DNA of 64,000 nt from Maribacter antarcticus DSM 21422 (GCF_000621125.1 NZ_JHZC01000007.1:186001-250000); one strand, 5' to 3'. Positions 25,770-35,595 are shown, counted from the stretch's first letter. Notes: generated from the letters alone by a model not told the origin. Numbers and translations are program-made.

Positions 25770-27023
25770 ATGAAAGCTAAGAAAACTGCCTTACTTTTTA
25801 TTTTCATTACCATACTTGTTGATGTCATCGGTATTGGAATTATACTACCCATAATACCGGAGCTAATCATGGAGCTAACCGGTGAAGGAACCCACATGGC
25901 AGTTATTTACGGTATGTGGTTGACAACGGCCTTCGCTGGGATGCAGTTCTTGTTTTCTCCGGTGTTAGGAGAGATTTCGGATCGATTTGGTAGGCGACCC
26001 ATTCTGTTGATGGCGCTTTTAGGATTAAGTATAGATTACCTTATACATGCATGGGCACCTACGATAACATGGTTGTTCATAGGTAGGTTTTTGGCAGGTA
26101 TTACTGGAGCAAGTTTTACCGTTGCCTCTGCTTATATAGCTGATATTAGTACCAAGCAAGAAAAGGCAAAGAACTTTGGACTCATTGGAGCCGCGTTTGG
26201 CTTAGGATTTATCATAGGCCCAGGTATTGGAGGTTTTTTCGGAGAAATTGATATTAGATTACCCTTTTACATAGCCGCCGGACTCACCTTTGCCAACTTT
26301 CTATTTGGTTGGTTCTTTGTGCCGGAGTCCCTAGCGGTTGAGAATAGACGACCTATCAATTTGGTTAAAATGATTCCAGGGGTTTCTTTGGTTAGTCTTC
26401 GAAATTACAAAGGTGTTTTACTACTTATTTCCGCATTTTTTTTGGCAAACTTGGCGGGGCAGGCCTTACCGTCCACATGGTCCTACTATGGTATAGAGCG
26501 CTATGATTGGAGCCCTAGGGATATTGGTATTTCTTTAATGGTTGTTGGCCTTTTCGTTTCCATAGCTCAAGGGTTTTTGGTAGGGGTCGCAGTAAAAAGG
26601 TTCGGACGTAAAACTGTCGTTATTTCTGGATTTTTGCTTTGGACCGTTGGTATGTTTCTTTTTTCCTTAGCAGAGGAACCTTGGATGTTATACGCCTTTC
26701 TTATCCCTTATGCACTGGGTGGAGTTGCCGGTCCAACTGTACAGGGTGTTATTTCAAATCAGGTTTCGGAAAAGGAACAGGGGAATCTACAGGGAGCGAT
26801 TACCGGTTTGGTAAGTGTTACCGCTATTTTGGGTCAATTGACTTTCTCACCAGTGTTCTATTATTTTATCCGCCCAGAAAGCGAAATATACTTTCCAGGA
26901 GCACCCTATGCCTTAGCGTCCATTTTCCTTCTTGTGGCGCTTATTTTTGCTTCATTAGCCATGAACAGGATGAGTCTTTCTGATGAAGAGGACGAACTAT
27001 CTTCTGTGGTTTCTTCAAAGTAA
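25770..27023 (+). CDS. MFS transporter, TCR/Tet type
   Basis: A 12-helix major facilitator superfamily pump, 417 aa. Motif A between helices 2 and 3 reads GEISDRFGRRPILL, and GFIIGPGIGGFFGE is the drug/H+ antiporter motif C. Resemblance to class C-like TetA exporters is strong, but such chromosomal members are common in flavobacteria and need not confer resistance. It is transcribed alone. Confidence 0.88.
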   Translation: MKAKKTALLFIFITILVDVIGIGIILPIIPELIMELTGEGTHMAVIYGMWLTTAFAGMQFLFSPVLGEISDRFGRRPILLMALLGLSIDYLIHAWAPTITWLFIGRFLAGITGASFTVASAYIADISTKQEKAKNFGLIGAAFGLGFIIGPGIGGFFGEIDIRLPFYIAAGLTFANFLFGWFFVPESLAVENRRPINLVKMIPGVSLVSLRNYKGVLLLISAFFLANLAGQALPSTWSYYGIERYDWSPRDIGISLMVVGLFVSIAQGFLVGVAVKRFGRKTVVISGFLLWTVGMFLFSLAEEPWMLYAFLIPYALGGVAGPTVQGVISNQVSEKEQGNLQGAITGLVSVTAILGQLTFSPVFYYFIRPESEIYFPGAPYALASIFLLVALIFASLAMNRMSLSDEEDELSSVVSSK

Positions 27024-27085
27024 GCCAAGAGTTTAGGCCTTCGAGCTGTGCTTTCATGAATAAATAAAAGTTTTTTTAAAGCGGA

Positions 27086-27112
27086 TGTAACATTTGCTAA
27101 AAAATGTATCTA
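27086..27112 (+). promoter_or_regulatory. Putative ECF-sigma promoter of the hydrolase operon
   Basis: TGTAACA (27086-27092) as a -35 and GTATCTA (27106-27112) as a -10 resemble the flavobacterial ECF pattern TGTAAC...CGTCTA. The spacing of 17 nt between GTAAC and TCTA fits ECF promoters. The second gene of the operon is itself an ECF sigma factor, so autoregulation is likely but inferred. Confidence 0.5.
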
Positions 27113-27138
27113 AAAGGAAAATCCTAAATACAGATACA

Positions 27139-27984
27139 ATGAAAGCATTGAAAATCACCCATCTCGTTCTAATTATTATTACGTTCAATTGCATAAACGC
27201 GCAAGACCACCCTTTTGAAGTACAGGTAAAAGGTGCCGGACAGCCTATTCTACTTTTCCCAGGTTTTACGTGTACCGCAGATGTTTGGGAAGATACGGTT
27301 ATGGAACTTGCTAAAAATTACGAGTGCCATGTCTTTACTTTTGCAGGTTTTGGGGATGTAGCCCCGATAGAGAAACCTTGGTTTCCAAAAATAAAAACGG
27401 GAGTAGAAGCCTATGTAAAAGAACAAAACCTAAAAAACCCAATAATTGTTGGACACAGTTTGGGTGGCACTTTGGGTCTTTGGTTGGCTACGGAAACAGA
27501 ACATCCCTTTTCAAAAATAATAGTAGTAGATGCATTACCTTCCACTGGAGCACTCATGATGCCGAATTTTAATAGCGAAGCGCTTGTATACGAAAGTCCG
27601 TGGAACAAACAAATGTTGGCAATGGATAACGCATCCTTTGCTGTTATGGCTGCTCAAAGGGCTACTGGAATGTCGATGAATAAAGAAAAACAAGGTCAAA
27701 TTAAAGATTGGATACTTCAAGCCGACAGAGAAACCTATGTGTACGGCTATACAGACCTATTAAAGCTTGACTTAAGAGAAGATATTGGCAAAATCAATAT
27801 TCCTGTCATTATTTTGGCAGCAGCACAGCCTTATGGTTTGGAAATGGTTAAGAGTACGTATGTAAAGCAGTACAAGAAGCTACAAAATTATGAAATTGAA
27901 TTTGCAGCCGATGCGGCCCATTTTATTATGTACGACAGTCCTATATGGTTTCAAGAAAAATTAATCACTAGTTTGGGGAATTAA
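27139..27984 (+). CDS. Secreted alpha/beta hydrolase
   Basis: An exported hydrolase of about 281 aa. A signal peptide (MKALKITHLVLIIITFNCINA) supports the start at 27139; an in-frame start at 27094 would place 15 extra residues before it. The fold is clear: LLFPGFTCTADVW oxyanion region, VGHSLGGTLG nucleophile elbow (Ser near residue 105), late Asp in the IPVIILAAAQPYG area, and His in ADAAHFIMYD. The substrate is unknown. It directly overlaps the sigma-factor start by one base, so the hydrolase is likely part of the ECF response. Confidence 0.83.
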   Translation: MKALKITHLVLIIITFNCINAQDHPFEVQVKGAGQPILLFPGFTCTADVWEDTVMELAKNYECHVFTFAGFGDVAPIEKPWFPKIKTGVEAYVKEQNLKNPIIVGHSLGGTLGLWLATETEHPFSKIIVVDALPSTGALMMPNFNSEALVYESPWNKQMLAMDNASFAVMAAQRATGMSMNKEKQGQIKDWILQADRETYVYGYTDLLKLDLREDIGKINIPVIILAAAQPYGLEMVKSTYVKQYKKLQNYEIEFAADAAHFIMYDSPIWFQEKLITSLGN

Positions 27985-28478
27985 TGAATAGCATCGAAAA
28001 AAAATATAAAGAGCTGTATACCGCACATTATGCTAAGGTGATGCGCTTATGTCTAGGCTATGTTGCAGGAGATCAAGATTTAGCCAAAGATGTAACCCAA
28101 GAAATCTTTATAAAGATATGGGAAAATTTAGAATACTTTAGAAACGAAAGTAGTATCAGCACATGGATTTACAGAATAAGCGTGAACACTTGTCTGTCTA
28201 ACCTAAGAACTACAAAAAAGAGTTCCAGAACAATTGCTATTGCCGATGTTCCTGAGATTAGTGAAGAACATCCTGATGCAGATAAAGCACATCAACTAGC
28301 GCTGTTGTATGCGTGTATAAAGAAGCTATCAGAAACAAACCGTGCTATTATTTTATTAGTGCTAGAAGGACTTCCGCACAAGGAAATATCCGATATCATC
28401 GGAATAAAACATGATGCGATTCGTACGCGAATACATCGAATTAAAATGCAATTAACAAAATGTGTATCCCATGTATAA
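27984..28478 (+). CDS. ECF-type RNA polymerase sigma factor
   Basis: A 164-aa sigma-70 factor of the ECF class. Region 2 has DQDLAKDVTQEIFIKIWENL and the -10 helix STWIYRISVNTCLSNLR; region 4 has LPHKEISDIIGIKHDAIRTRIHRIK as the -35 recognition helix-turn-helix. Its start overlaps the hydrolase stop, and the next gene overlaps its end. Target promoters are probably of the TGTAAC type seen at 27086. Confidence 0.92.
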   Translation: MNSIEKKYKELYTAHYAKVMRLCLGYVAGDQDLAKDVTQEIFIKIWENLEYFRNESSISTWIYRISVNTCLSNLRTTKKSSRTIAIADVPEISEEHPDADKAHQLALLYACIKKLSETNRAIILLVLEGLPHKEISDIIGIKHDAIRTRIHRIKMQLTKCVSHV

Positions 28479-29034
28479 TTTTGAAGAGTTAGAATCAAAT
28501 TGGAAAAATCAACCCGAAATACAAGTAACAGAACAAGGATTTCAAGAGGTGTTGAACGGATTGCGGAAAATTAAAAATAAACAACGCATAACAAATGTAG
28601 TATTAGGGATTACCGCAATTATATTAGTGGTGTTTTTCTTTTATATATCAGGATATCGCAGCCAACAAGTCATTCTAGGAATTTCTCTTATGATTGGGAG
28701 TCTGCTGATACGTATCCTATTTGAAGTGTTAAGCATGCGAAAACTTAGAAAAATGAATGCGGTAGCACACAGTACGGATTTTAGAAACGGCTTAATCGGA
28801 TATTATAACAGTCGGAAATTTGTACATTTTGGATGGACACCACTACTTATTCTAAGTTATGTTGCGGGATTTCTAATACTCTTGCCGCTTTTTAAAGCTA
28901 ATTTGTCTTCGGGATTCTATACCTATATCGTTGTATCTTCCATTGTGTTGTTAATCGTTTTATCAATTTTCATAGCCAAACAAATTAGGATTGAAATGAA
29001 TAATTTAAAACGATTGCAAGAGGAATTTCTATAG
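28471..29034 (+). CDS. Four-helix membrane protein, candidate anti-sigma partner
   Basis: A 187-aa protein with a soluble N-terminus of ~45 residues (NFEELESNWKNQPEIQ) and four membrane helices (near residues 45-62, 70-90, 120-140, 150-170). The ATG at 28471 is preferred over GTG 28462. Its start lies within the sigma-factor gene, the usual place for an anti-sigma factor; the N-terminal ELESNWKNQ motif occurs in flavobacterial proteins adjacent to ECF sigma factors. No recognised zinc anti-sigma motif is present, so the role is inferred from context. Confidence 0.65.
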   Translation: MYNFEELESNWKNQPEIQVTEQGFQEVLNGLRKIKNKQRITNVVLGITAIILVVFFFYISGYRSQQVILGISLMIGSLLIRILFEVLSMRKLRKMNAVAHSTDFRNGLIGYYNSRKFVHFGWTPLLILSYVAGFLILLPLFKANLSSGFYTYIVVSSIVLLIVLSIFIAKQIRIEMNNLKRLQEEFL

Positions 29035-29147
29035 TGTTTAGCCTATTTATCTCGTATGATTTTAGATTGATGTACGCTCATAAGTCGGATAGTGAAAAAT
29101 TGGATAAAAGAAAAGTGTCCGTTCATTCATAACAGTATCCCTAAAAG

Positions 29148-29155
29148 TAACTTTG
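29148..29155 (+). promoter_or_regulatory. -7 element of the flippase-dut operon
   Basis: TAACTTTG matches the Bacteroidota TAnnTTTG -7 box, about 47 nt upstream of the flippase start. A clear -33 box is not seen. It would drive flippase, dut, the TPR protein, the DUF4292 lipoprotein and the EnvC-like gene. Confidence 0.5.
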
Positions 29156-29201
29156 TTTACAGGGTCTAAATAGGTACTTTTAAGGCTTCAATACAATTTG
29201 T

Positions 29202-30659
29202 TTGAATCCACTTAAAAAACTTTTTCAACAAACGGCTATTTATGGGCTGGCAACCGTGTTGCCAAGGATGCTCAATGTCATATTAGTGCCTATTTATACA
29301 GCGGTAATGCTTCCTGGGTCTTATGGAGAAGTTATAGTGATATTTGCCTATTTCGCTATTTTTAATGTATTCTTGGCCTACGGAATGGAGACTACTTTCT
29401 TTCGGTTCTATAAGGAAGCGGACCAGCGAAAGAAAGTAGTAACAACGTCCTTACTTTCCATTCTAGCTACTACCTTATCCTTTCTGATTATAGGATTTAT
29501 TTTTAAGGGAGCGTTGTCCGAACTACTGGAGATTAAACCAAAGTATATGAGTTATGTATTTGGCATCCTTACTTTAGATGCGTTGGTAATCATACCTTTT
29601 GCTTGGTTACGGGCTAATGAAAAGCCTATGCGCTACGCTATGGTTAAAATAGCCAACGTGGTAATGAATCTGGGGCTAACGGTTTTCTTTTTGATTCTTT
29701 TACCCGACCTAGTTTCGCCAGAAGGAACAGGAGTGTTCAGCGCGTTGTATATCGAAGATTTTGAAATTTCATACATACTAATAGCTAATCTCATAGCAAG
29801 TGGCATTACGTTTTTATTGATGCTCAGGGTATATATGAGACGCCCATATGTATTCGATGCTGGTCTTTGGAAAAAAATGATGCGTTATGCTATGCCCATT
29901 CTAATAGCAGGTGCAGCTTTTACAGTAAATGAAGTTTTGGATAAGATTCTGTTGGAACGCTTACTACCTGATGACATTGCCAGCGCGGAAGTAGGTAAAT
30001 ATGGAGCCTGTATTAAACTGGCTGTTTTTATGACCTTATTTACTACTGCATTTAGAATGGGGATAGAACCCTTTTTCTTTAGTCACTCAGAGACCAAGAA
30101 CCCTCAAAAAGCCTATGCGCAGATTACGAATTATTTTGTAGTACTGGGGAGTATTATTTTATTGGTAGTAGTGGTGTTTGCAGATGTATTAAAAGAACTT
30201 TTTGTCAGAAATGAAGCGTATTGGGATGCCATGCCTGCGGTGCCCATTATTTTACTGGCCAGTTTTTTCTTGGGGATCTATAATAACCTGTCTGTATGGT
30301 ACAAGGTTACCGACCGTACAAAGTTTGGGGCGTATATTTCAATGATTGGAGCAGTGCTTACCATCATCATCAACTTTGCCCTGATACAGTATTTTAGCTA
30401 TATGGCTTCGGCTGTCGCAACATTAGTAGCTTATGGCACTATGATGTTGCTTTCTTTTTATTTTGGCCGTATGTATTATCCTATTCCGTATAATTTTAGA
30501 AAAATTGGTTTTTATTTAGGAGTATCAATCCTTTTTTCAATCCTGTCGTTTTATATTTTTGATAGGAATTTGATAATCGGCGGCATACTACTGGTCATAT
30601 TTCTTGGACTGGTTTATAAATTGGAAGCTGATAACCTTAAAAAAGTTTTTTTAAAATAG
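29202..30659 (+). CDS. Polysaccharide flippase (Wzx/MATE-like)
   Basis: A 485-aa inner-membrane lipid-linked-sugar flippase with about 14 helices, opening with NPLKKLFQQTAIYGLATVLPRML, the characteristic PST-family start. The start codon is TTG at 29202; no in-frame ATG occurs before residue 24. The dut gene begins one base after its stop. It probably exports O-antigen or exopolysaccharide intermediates. No glycosyltransferase cluster is adjacent, so the product is not known. Confidence 0.87.
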   Translation: MNPLKKLFQQTAIYGLATVLPRMLNVILVPIYTAVMLPGSYGEVIVIFAYFAIFNVFLAYGMETTFFRFYKEADQRKKVVTTSLLSILATTLSFLIIGFIFKGALSELLEIKPKYMSYVFGILTLDALVIIPFAWLRANEKPMRYAMVKIANVVMNLGLTVFFLILLPDLVSPEGTGVFSALYIEDFEISYILIANLIASGITFLLMLRVYMRRPYVFDAGLWKKMMRYAMPILIAGAAFTVNEVLDKILLERLLPDDIASAEVGKYGACIKLAVFMTLFTTAFRMGIEPFFFSHSETKNPQKAYAQITNYFVVLGSIILLVVVVFADVLKELFVRNEAYWDAMPAVPIILLASFFLGIYNNLSVWYKVTDRTKFGAYISMIGAVLTIIINFALIQYFSYMASAVATLVAYGTMMLLSFYFGRMYYPIPYNFRKIGFYLGVSILFSILSFYIFDRNLIIGGILLVIFLGLVYKLEADNLKKVFLK

Positions 30660-31094
30660 ATGAAAATCAATATAATAAATAAATCGGCACACGAATTGCC
30701 GCATTACGAAACAGGAGCATCTGCAGGGATGGATTTACGTGCCAACATATCCGAACCTGTTACGTTGGCGCCCCTTGCAAGAACGATAATTAAAACAGGC
30801 CTTTTCATGGAGCTTCCAGTGGGTTACGAGGCACAAGTGCGGCCTAGAAGCGGACTGGCGGCAAAAAAAGGGATTACAGTATTGAACGCGCCAGGTACTA
30901 TTGATGCAGATTATAGAGGTGAAGTAGGGGTTATTTTGGTAAATCTTTCCAATGAAGCATTTGTAATTGAAAATGGGGAACGTATTGCACAAATGGTCAT
31001 TGCAAAGCACGAGCGTGCAGAGTGGGAGCATGTTGAACTATTATCTGATACCGTTAGGGGTGAAGGTGGTTTTGGAAGTACAGGGGTTAAGTAA
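30660..31094 (+). CDS. dut: dUTP diphosphatase
   Basis: A trimeric dUTPase of 144 aa that hydrolyses dUTP to dUMP and pyrophosphate. All five motifs are present: [17 protein letters not shown] (as RPRSGLA), [21 protein letters not shown] and the C-terminal [10 protein letters not shown] arm. Confidence 0.95.
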   Translation: MKINIINKSAHELPHYETGASAGMDLRANISEPVTLAPLARTIIKTGLFMELPVGYEAQVRPRSGLAAKKGITVLNAPGTIDADYRGEVGVILVNLSNEAFVIENGERIAQMVIAKHERAEWEHVELLSDTVRGEGGFGSTGVK

Positions 31095-31132
31095 AGTACC
31101 CTAACCCCAAATGGGGAAATTGATGTGTAGGT

Positions 31133-32074
31133 ATGAAAGTTGGACATTTCCTTTTACTGTTGCTTTTTGGAATATTATGTGTTCCATTGCATAGCTATAC
31201 CCAAGAAGCACCCGAAATTCAGGTAGAAGAAAGTGCCGAGGTCTTTCTAGAAGAATATTCTGACGAATTTCAAGAAAATTTCTTTGAAGGACTCAAACAA
31301 AAGGGTATTCAGAACTACGATAGGGCCATTAATTTTTTATTGGAATGCAAACGCCTACAGCCCGATAATGAGGCCGTAAGCCATGAGTTGGCCAGAGTCT
31401 ATTTTTTGGATAAGGATTATGTAAAATCAAAGGGCTATGCTATAGCGGCAGTTTCAGCGGTTCCAGAAAATTATTGGTATCTGAATACCTTAATGACAAC
31501 TATAAAAAAGCAAGGAAACGATATTGCTTCGGTAACCAATGATATTCCAATGGAGAATAGCAGCATACAGGAAAACTTAGCACGTATATACTATAATCTG
31601 GAGAAGTATGAAGAAGCTTTAGCCTTGTTTCAATCTTTTAAAAAATCCAAAAAGGCCATGGTGTTGGAACAGAACATAAAGGACGCGTTAGCAAAAAAGA
31701 CAAAAAATACCAAAAGCATATCGGTCACCACAGCGGTTGTAAATAGCGATAAACGTGATTTAGAAAGTTATAAGGCAAGAATACGCGGTCTATTTATGAC
31801 GCCGTCCGATAATTCTATATTGTTGCAGGTTTCTGAAGAGGCGCTGGGAAATTACCCCGCACAGCCTTATTTTTATTATGCCAATGGTTATGCTTTGAGT
31901 AAGAAGGGGAAGCATAAAGAAGCCATTGAAATTTTGGAAATAGCCCTCGATTATATGGTCAGTGATATTTCTCTAGCGAATAAGATTTATACAGAACTCT
32001 CCACAGCATACAACGCAATATCCAACCCTTCTAAGGCAAATATGTACCTTCGTAAGGTAAAACCCGGATTTTAA
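31133..32074 (+). CDS. Secreted TPR protein
   Basis: A 313-aa protein with a signal peptide (MKVGHFLLLLLFGILCVPLHSYTQ) and several TPR-like helical pairs (near residues 55-120, 140-180 and 230-300). The gene order dut, TPR protein, DUF4292 lipoprotein, EnvC-like protein is conserved among Flavobacteriaceae, so a role at the envelope is likely. The exact function is unknown. Confidence 0.8.
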   Translation: MKVGHFLLLLLFGILCVPLHSYTQEAPEIQVEESAEVFLEEYSDEFQENFFEGLKQKGIQNYDRAINFLLECKRLQPDNEAVSHELARVYFLDKDYVKSKGYAIAAVSAVPENYWYLNTLMTTIKKQGNDIASVTNDIPMENSSIQENLARIYYNLEKYEEALALFQSFKKSKKAMVLEQNIKDALAKKTKNTKSISVTTAVVNSDKRDLESYKARIRGLFMTPSDNSILLQVSEEALGNYPAQPYFYYANGYALSKKGKHKEAIEILEIALDYMVSDISLANKIYTELSTAYNAISNPSKANMYLRKVKPGF

Positions 32075-32076
32075 TT

Positions 32077-32862
32077 ATGGCAAGTAGTTTAACTCAGTAT
32101 CTAAGGGGATGCGCTTATGGGGTTTTAACCCTATTGGTATTCTCTTGTAAAGGCACCAAAGTACTAAGCAATGGCAGCATAGATGAACGTCTATCTGCAA
32201 AAACAATCATTAAGGCCCATTACCAGAACAAAACCAATTTTAAGACGCTAAGAGGAAAGGTGAAAATTGACTATTCCAATGGCGAGGATGGCCAAAGCTT
32301 TACGGTTAGCCTGCGGATGGAAAAGGATAAAGGTATTTGGATGAGCGCCCCTTTGGGAATTGTAAAGGCCTATATTACCCCAGACAGGGTTTCTTTTTAT
32401 AACAAATTACAAAACGATTATTTTGATGGAAATTTTTCATACCTCAGTCAACTTTTAGGCACGGAGGTAGATTTTAATAGTGTACAAAATCTGCTCTTAG
32501 GGGAGGCTATCTTCGATTTAAAAAAGGATAAATACGGTATCAGTATAACAGATAATAATTACAGACTTACCCCTAAAACTGCGAGAGAACTATTTAAAGT
32601 GCTATTTCAAATAGAGCCCAACAACTTTAAAATGGCTACACAACAAGTTTCCCAACCCATAAAAGGAAGGCTTCTTCAAATCAACTATAAAAACTATCAA
32701 AGCGTTGGCCCAACAGTGTGGCCAAATGTAATTTCTATCAGTGCGATAGATGGGACTATAGAAAATGCGATAACTTTGGAGTATAGGAATTTAGAATTGA
32801 ACCAGAAGCTTAATTTTCCTTATGCTATTCCAAAGGGGTACAAAGAAATCGTGCTAGAATAA
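32077..32862 (+). CDS. DUF4292 lipoprotein
   Basis: A 261-aa lipoprotein with a lipobox VFSC near residue 24. The DUF4292 fold resembles LolA/LolB-like shallow half-barrels that bind lipid (FKTLRGKVKIDYSNGEDGQSF start). It starts 2 nt after the TPR gene and ends 1 nt before the EnvC-like gene. A role in lipid or lipoprotein handling is inferred from fold similarity only. Confidence 0.82.
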   Translation: MASSLTQYLRGCAYGVLTLLVFSCKGTKVLSNGSIDERLSAKTIIKAHYQNKTNFKTLRGKVKIDYSNGEDGQSFTVSLRMEKDKGIWMSAPLGIVKAYITPDRVSFYNKLQNDYFDGNFSYLSQLLGTEVDFNSVQNLLLGEAIFDLKKDKYGISITDNNYRLTPKTARELFKVLFQIEPNNFKMATQQVSQPIKGRLLQINYKNYQSVGPTVWPNVISISAIDGTIENAITLEYRNLELNQKLNFPYAIPKGYKEIVLE

Positions 32863-32863
32863 T

Positions 32864-34099
32864 ATGGGTCTTAAAACAGGGTTACGATTGTGTTTTATAT
32901 TATTTATGACCTTTACGGTTCAGACTGCCTGTGGCCAGACTACGGAACAAAAAGCACTTGAGGAAAAGCGCGAAAAACTACAGCAAGAAATAAGAGATAT
33001 TAACCGCTTGCTCTTTGCCGAAAAGAAGGAAAAAGGAAATGTGTTGGATCAAATGGAGGCACTGGATAAAAAAATTACCGTGCGCCAAGAGTTGATTCGG
33101 GTCACCAATCAACAATCCAATTTGCTCAACCGGCAAATAAATACGAATATCAGGAATATAGGAAAGCTAAAAAATGAACTCGGACAAGTAAAGGATGAGT
33201 ACGCCACCATGGTACAAAAATCCTATCAGAACAAATCCAAACAGAATAGATTGATGTTTTTGTTATCCTCTGAGAGTTTTTTCCAAGCGTTTAAAAGACT
33301 TCAATACATGAAGCAGTATACGGACTACAGAAGGGAGCAGGGAGAAAAAATCGTTGTAAAAACGGACGATTTATCCCGTTTAAATAGTGATTTGAACGAA
33401 GAGCGGAAAGTTAAAGAAGTTTTATTGGCACAAAACCGAAAAGCTAAAGACGCCCTATTTGGTGAAATCCAAGATCAGAAAGCTTTGTTAGGAACTATAC
33501 GCAAGAACGAGGGTAAGTACTCCAGTGCCATAGATAATAAGAAGCGGGAGGCTAAGAAGATAGATCGGGAGATACAAAAACTGATACGTAATGCCATTGC
33601 CGCATCTAACAAAAAAACAGGTATAAAAACCACTAAAAGTTCTAGTAGTGAGTTCCTGTTAACGCCAGAGGCAACGCTGATAGCCAATAATTTTTCGGCC
33701 AATAAGGGTAAGCTCATTTGGCCTGTAGAAAAGGGGATAAAAAGTCAGGGTTTTGGTATTTATAAAGACCCTATTTATCCTGGTATCAAGCACGAGAGTA
33801 ATGGGGTGATTATCGCTACGGATTCCGGTGCCAAAGCGAGGGCAATTTTTGAAGGCGAGGTTATTGCGATTCTTTCTGTCCCTGGCGGAAAAAGAGGGGT
33901 GCAGATAAAGCACGGTAATTTTATCAGCACGTATTATAATTTAGATCAGCTCTTTGTTAAAAAAGGAGATAAAGTAGCTATCAAGGAAGAATTAGGAACG
34001 GTCTATACCAATGCTTCCAGCGGTCAGACCCGATTAAAGTTTTATCTGTATCAGAACACATTAAAATTAAACCCGGAAGAATGGGTGTATCAATTATAA
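32864..34099 (+). CDS. EnvC-like murein hydrolase activator (M23/LytM)
   Basis: A 411-aa periplasmic protein: signal peptide, a long coiled coil (about residues 25-250) and a C-terminal LytM domain (WPVEKGIKSQGFGIYKDPIYPGIKHESNG, about residues 285-410). The LytM metal ligands are degenerate: the usual HxxxD is HESNG, and the second His motif keeps only one His. That fits EnvC-type activators, which stimulate amidases but do not cut peptidoglycan. It closes a flippase-to-EnvC operon. Confidence 0.85.
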   Translation: MGLKTGLRLCFILFMTFTVQTACGQTTEQKALEEKREKLQQEIRDINRLLFAEKKEKGNVLDQMEALDKKITVRQELIRVTNQQSNLLNRQINTNIRNIGKLKNELGQVKDEYATMVQKSYQNKSKQNRLMFLLSSESFFQAFKRLQYMKQYTDYRREQGEKIVVKTDDLSRLNSDLNEERKVKEVLLAQNRKAKDALFGEIQDQKALLGTIRKNEGKYSSAIDNKKREAKKIDREIQKLIRNAIAASNKKTGIKTTKSSSSEFLLTPEATLIANNFSANKGKLIWPVEKGIKSQGFGIYKDPIYPGIKHESNGVIIATDSGAKARAIFEGEVIAILSVPGGKRGVQIKHGNFISTYYNLDQLFVKKGDKVAIKEELGTVYTNASSGQTRLKFYLYQNTLKLNPEEWVYQL

Positions 34100-34108
34100 G
34101 ACAGTGTT

Positions 34109-34928
34109 ATGCAAACACCTGTAATAACAAATATAAAAGGAGGGTCTACACGTCACAAGGGAGTGTATGTGCACTATTTGGTCCTTTTCACCTATCTCCA
34201 ATACAACCACAATAAGGCTGCAGAAGCTATTAAAGACGCTTTTAACGTTGGTTATAGGTATACAGATGCTTGTTTGTGTATAAGAATTAAAATGGAATAG
34301 GCATAGGTATTAAAGGAAGCCATGTCCCAAGGGAAGCGGTTTTTATAGTTTCCAAAGTTTGGAATGCAGACCAAGGATATGATGCTGCCTTACGGTCGTT
34401 TTAGGATAGTTTGTAACGTTTGTAATTAGATTGCCTAGATTTGTTTCATTGGCCAGTAAAAGGTAAATACAATGAAACTTAGCAGGCTTTGGAACAGTTG
34501 TACACAGAAAAAAAGTGAGGGCAATAGGCGTAAGCGATTTTTTTCAATAACATTTGGAGGATGTAACGACCGACGCCAAAATAGTACCTATGGTAAATTA
34601 GACGAAATTCCATCCCCACTTGGTTCCGCAGTCTCTGCTAGATTTCTGTAAGGAAAATACCTTTAGTATGAAGCTTTGTCTACGTTCATGGGAGGTAAGG
34701 TGTTTGCCTCAGATTGGTTAAGAAATACGATAAATCAATTACCTAGGTCTTCCTCTGCTCGAACCTTCAAAAAGGGGAGGGAACTATCCTTAAATCGGCA
34801 CCTAGTCGCCGCATCTCTTCCAATACCGATATTTTGATTTTGAATTAATTACTGCTGATGTCACTTATTTGGCTAGTTTAAGTCAAAATGAGTGCACAGC
34901 CACCCATCCCGTCCATTTTTATGTTTAA
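34109..34928 (+). pseudogene. Decayed aldo/keto reductase
   Basis: Fragments of an AKR follow in order but in shifting frames with many stops: MQTPVITNIKGGS start, AAEAIKDAFNVGYRYTD, FIVSKVWNADQGYDAALRSF, HWPVKGKYNE, QALEQLYTE, VKKYDKSIT and a final HPVHFYV stop. These match the beta-strands of the TIM barrel (catalytic Tyr and His region included) of 2,5-diketogluconate-reductase-like AKRs. The remnant ends within 4 nt of the convergent thioesterase stop. It cannot make a full enzyme. Confidence 0.9.
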
Positions 34929-35440
34929 GAACCCATAAACAAAGCCTTCAGCTCCGTAGCCTCATCTGGTTTCATTTTGCCTGCAAGAACTAAACTGAGC
35001 TGTTTTCTTCGTAAGGCTCCTGCAAAGCGTTCTTTTTCCAAATCAGTTTCTGGGGATAACTGCGGTACTTCGGTAGGCTTTCCTGTCTCATCCACGGCTA
35101 CAAAAGTATAAATAGCTTCGTTTGCTTTTGTTCTTTCACCACTAAAACGATCTTCCATCCACACATCGATATAGACTTCCATAGAAGTTTTGAATGCACG
35201 CGAAACTGCCGCCTCAACGGTAACAACACTACCTACAGGAACTGCTCTGTTAAAAGCAACATGGTTTACAGAAGCCGTAACTGTAATGCGCCTACTATGC
35301 CTTCTTGCTGCGATACTCGCCGCTCGATCCATACGTGCTAAAAGCTCGCCTCCAAATAAGTTGTTTAAAGGGTTTGTTTCACTGGGGAGCACCATATCTG
35401 TCATGGTAGTTCTAGATGCTGAGGGTGATTTTGATTCCAT
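34925..35440 (-). CDS. Acyl-CoA thioesterase (hotdog fold)
   Basis: A 171-aa YciA/BACH-type hotdog thioesterase that hydrolyses acyl-CoA. Signature blocks: LPSETNPLNNLFGGELLARMD (with the active-site Asn and Asp region) and VTASVNHVAFNRAVPVGSVV. ATG at 35440 is preferred over the TTG three bases upstream. The gene converges with the decayed AKR. Confidence 0.88.
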   Translation of the reverse strand: MESKSPSASRTTMTDMVLPSETNPLNNLFGGELLARMDRAASIAARRHSRRITVTASVNHVAFNRAVPVGSVVTVEAAVSRAFKTSMEVYIDVWMEDRFSGERTKANEAIYTFVAVDETGKPTEVPQLSPETDLEKERFAGALRRKQLSLVLAGKMKPDEATELKALFMGS

Positions 35441-35595
35441 CAAAAAAATAGTTTTTGCAAAGGTACGGGGCTAAAAAAGGATAGAATACAGAATTAGAGT
35501 TAATTTGGAGAAATTGCCTTAACACAAAAAATTAATTTACGATAGCATTTAGTCTCGGTAGAATACCAAGGTACTCTTCAGGGGGTAGGAGTCTC

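Noticed and set aside
25770-27023. Tetracycline-resistance gene
   Set aside because: Only a TCR/Tet-type MFS pattern is present. Chromosomal flavobacterial members of this group are common and substrate cannot be inferred from the sequence.
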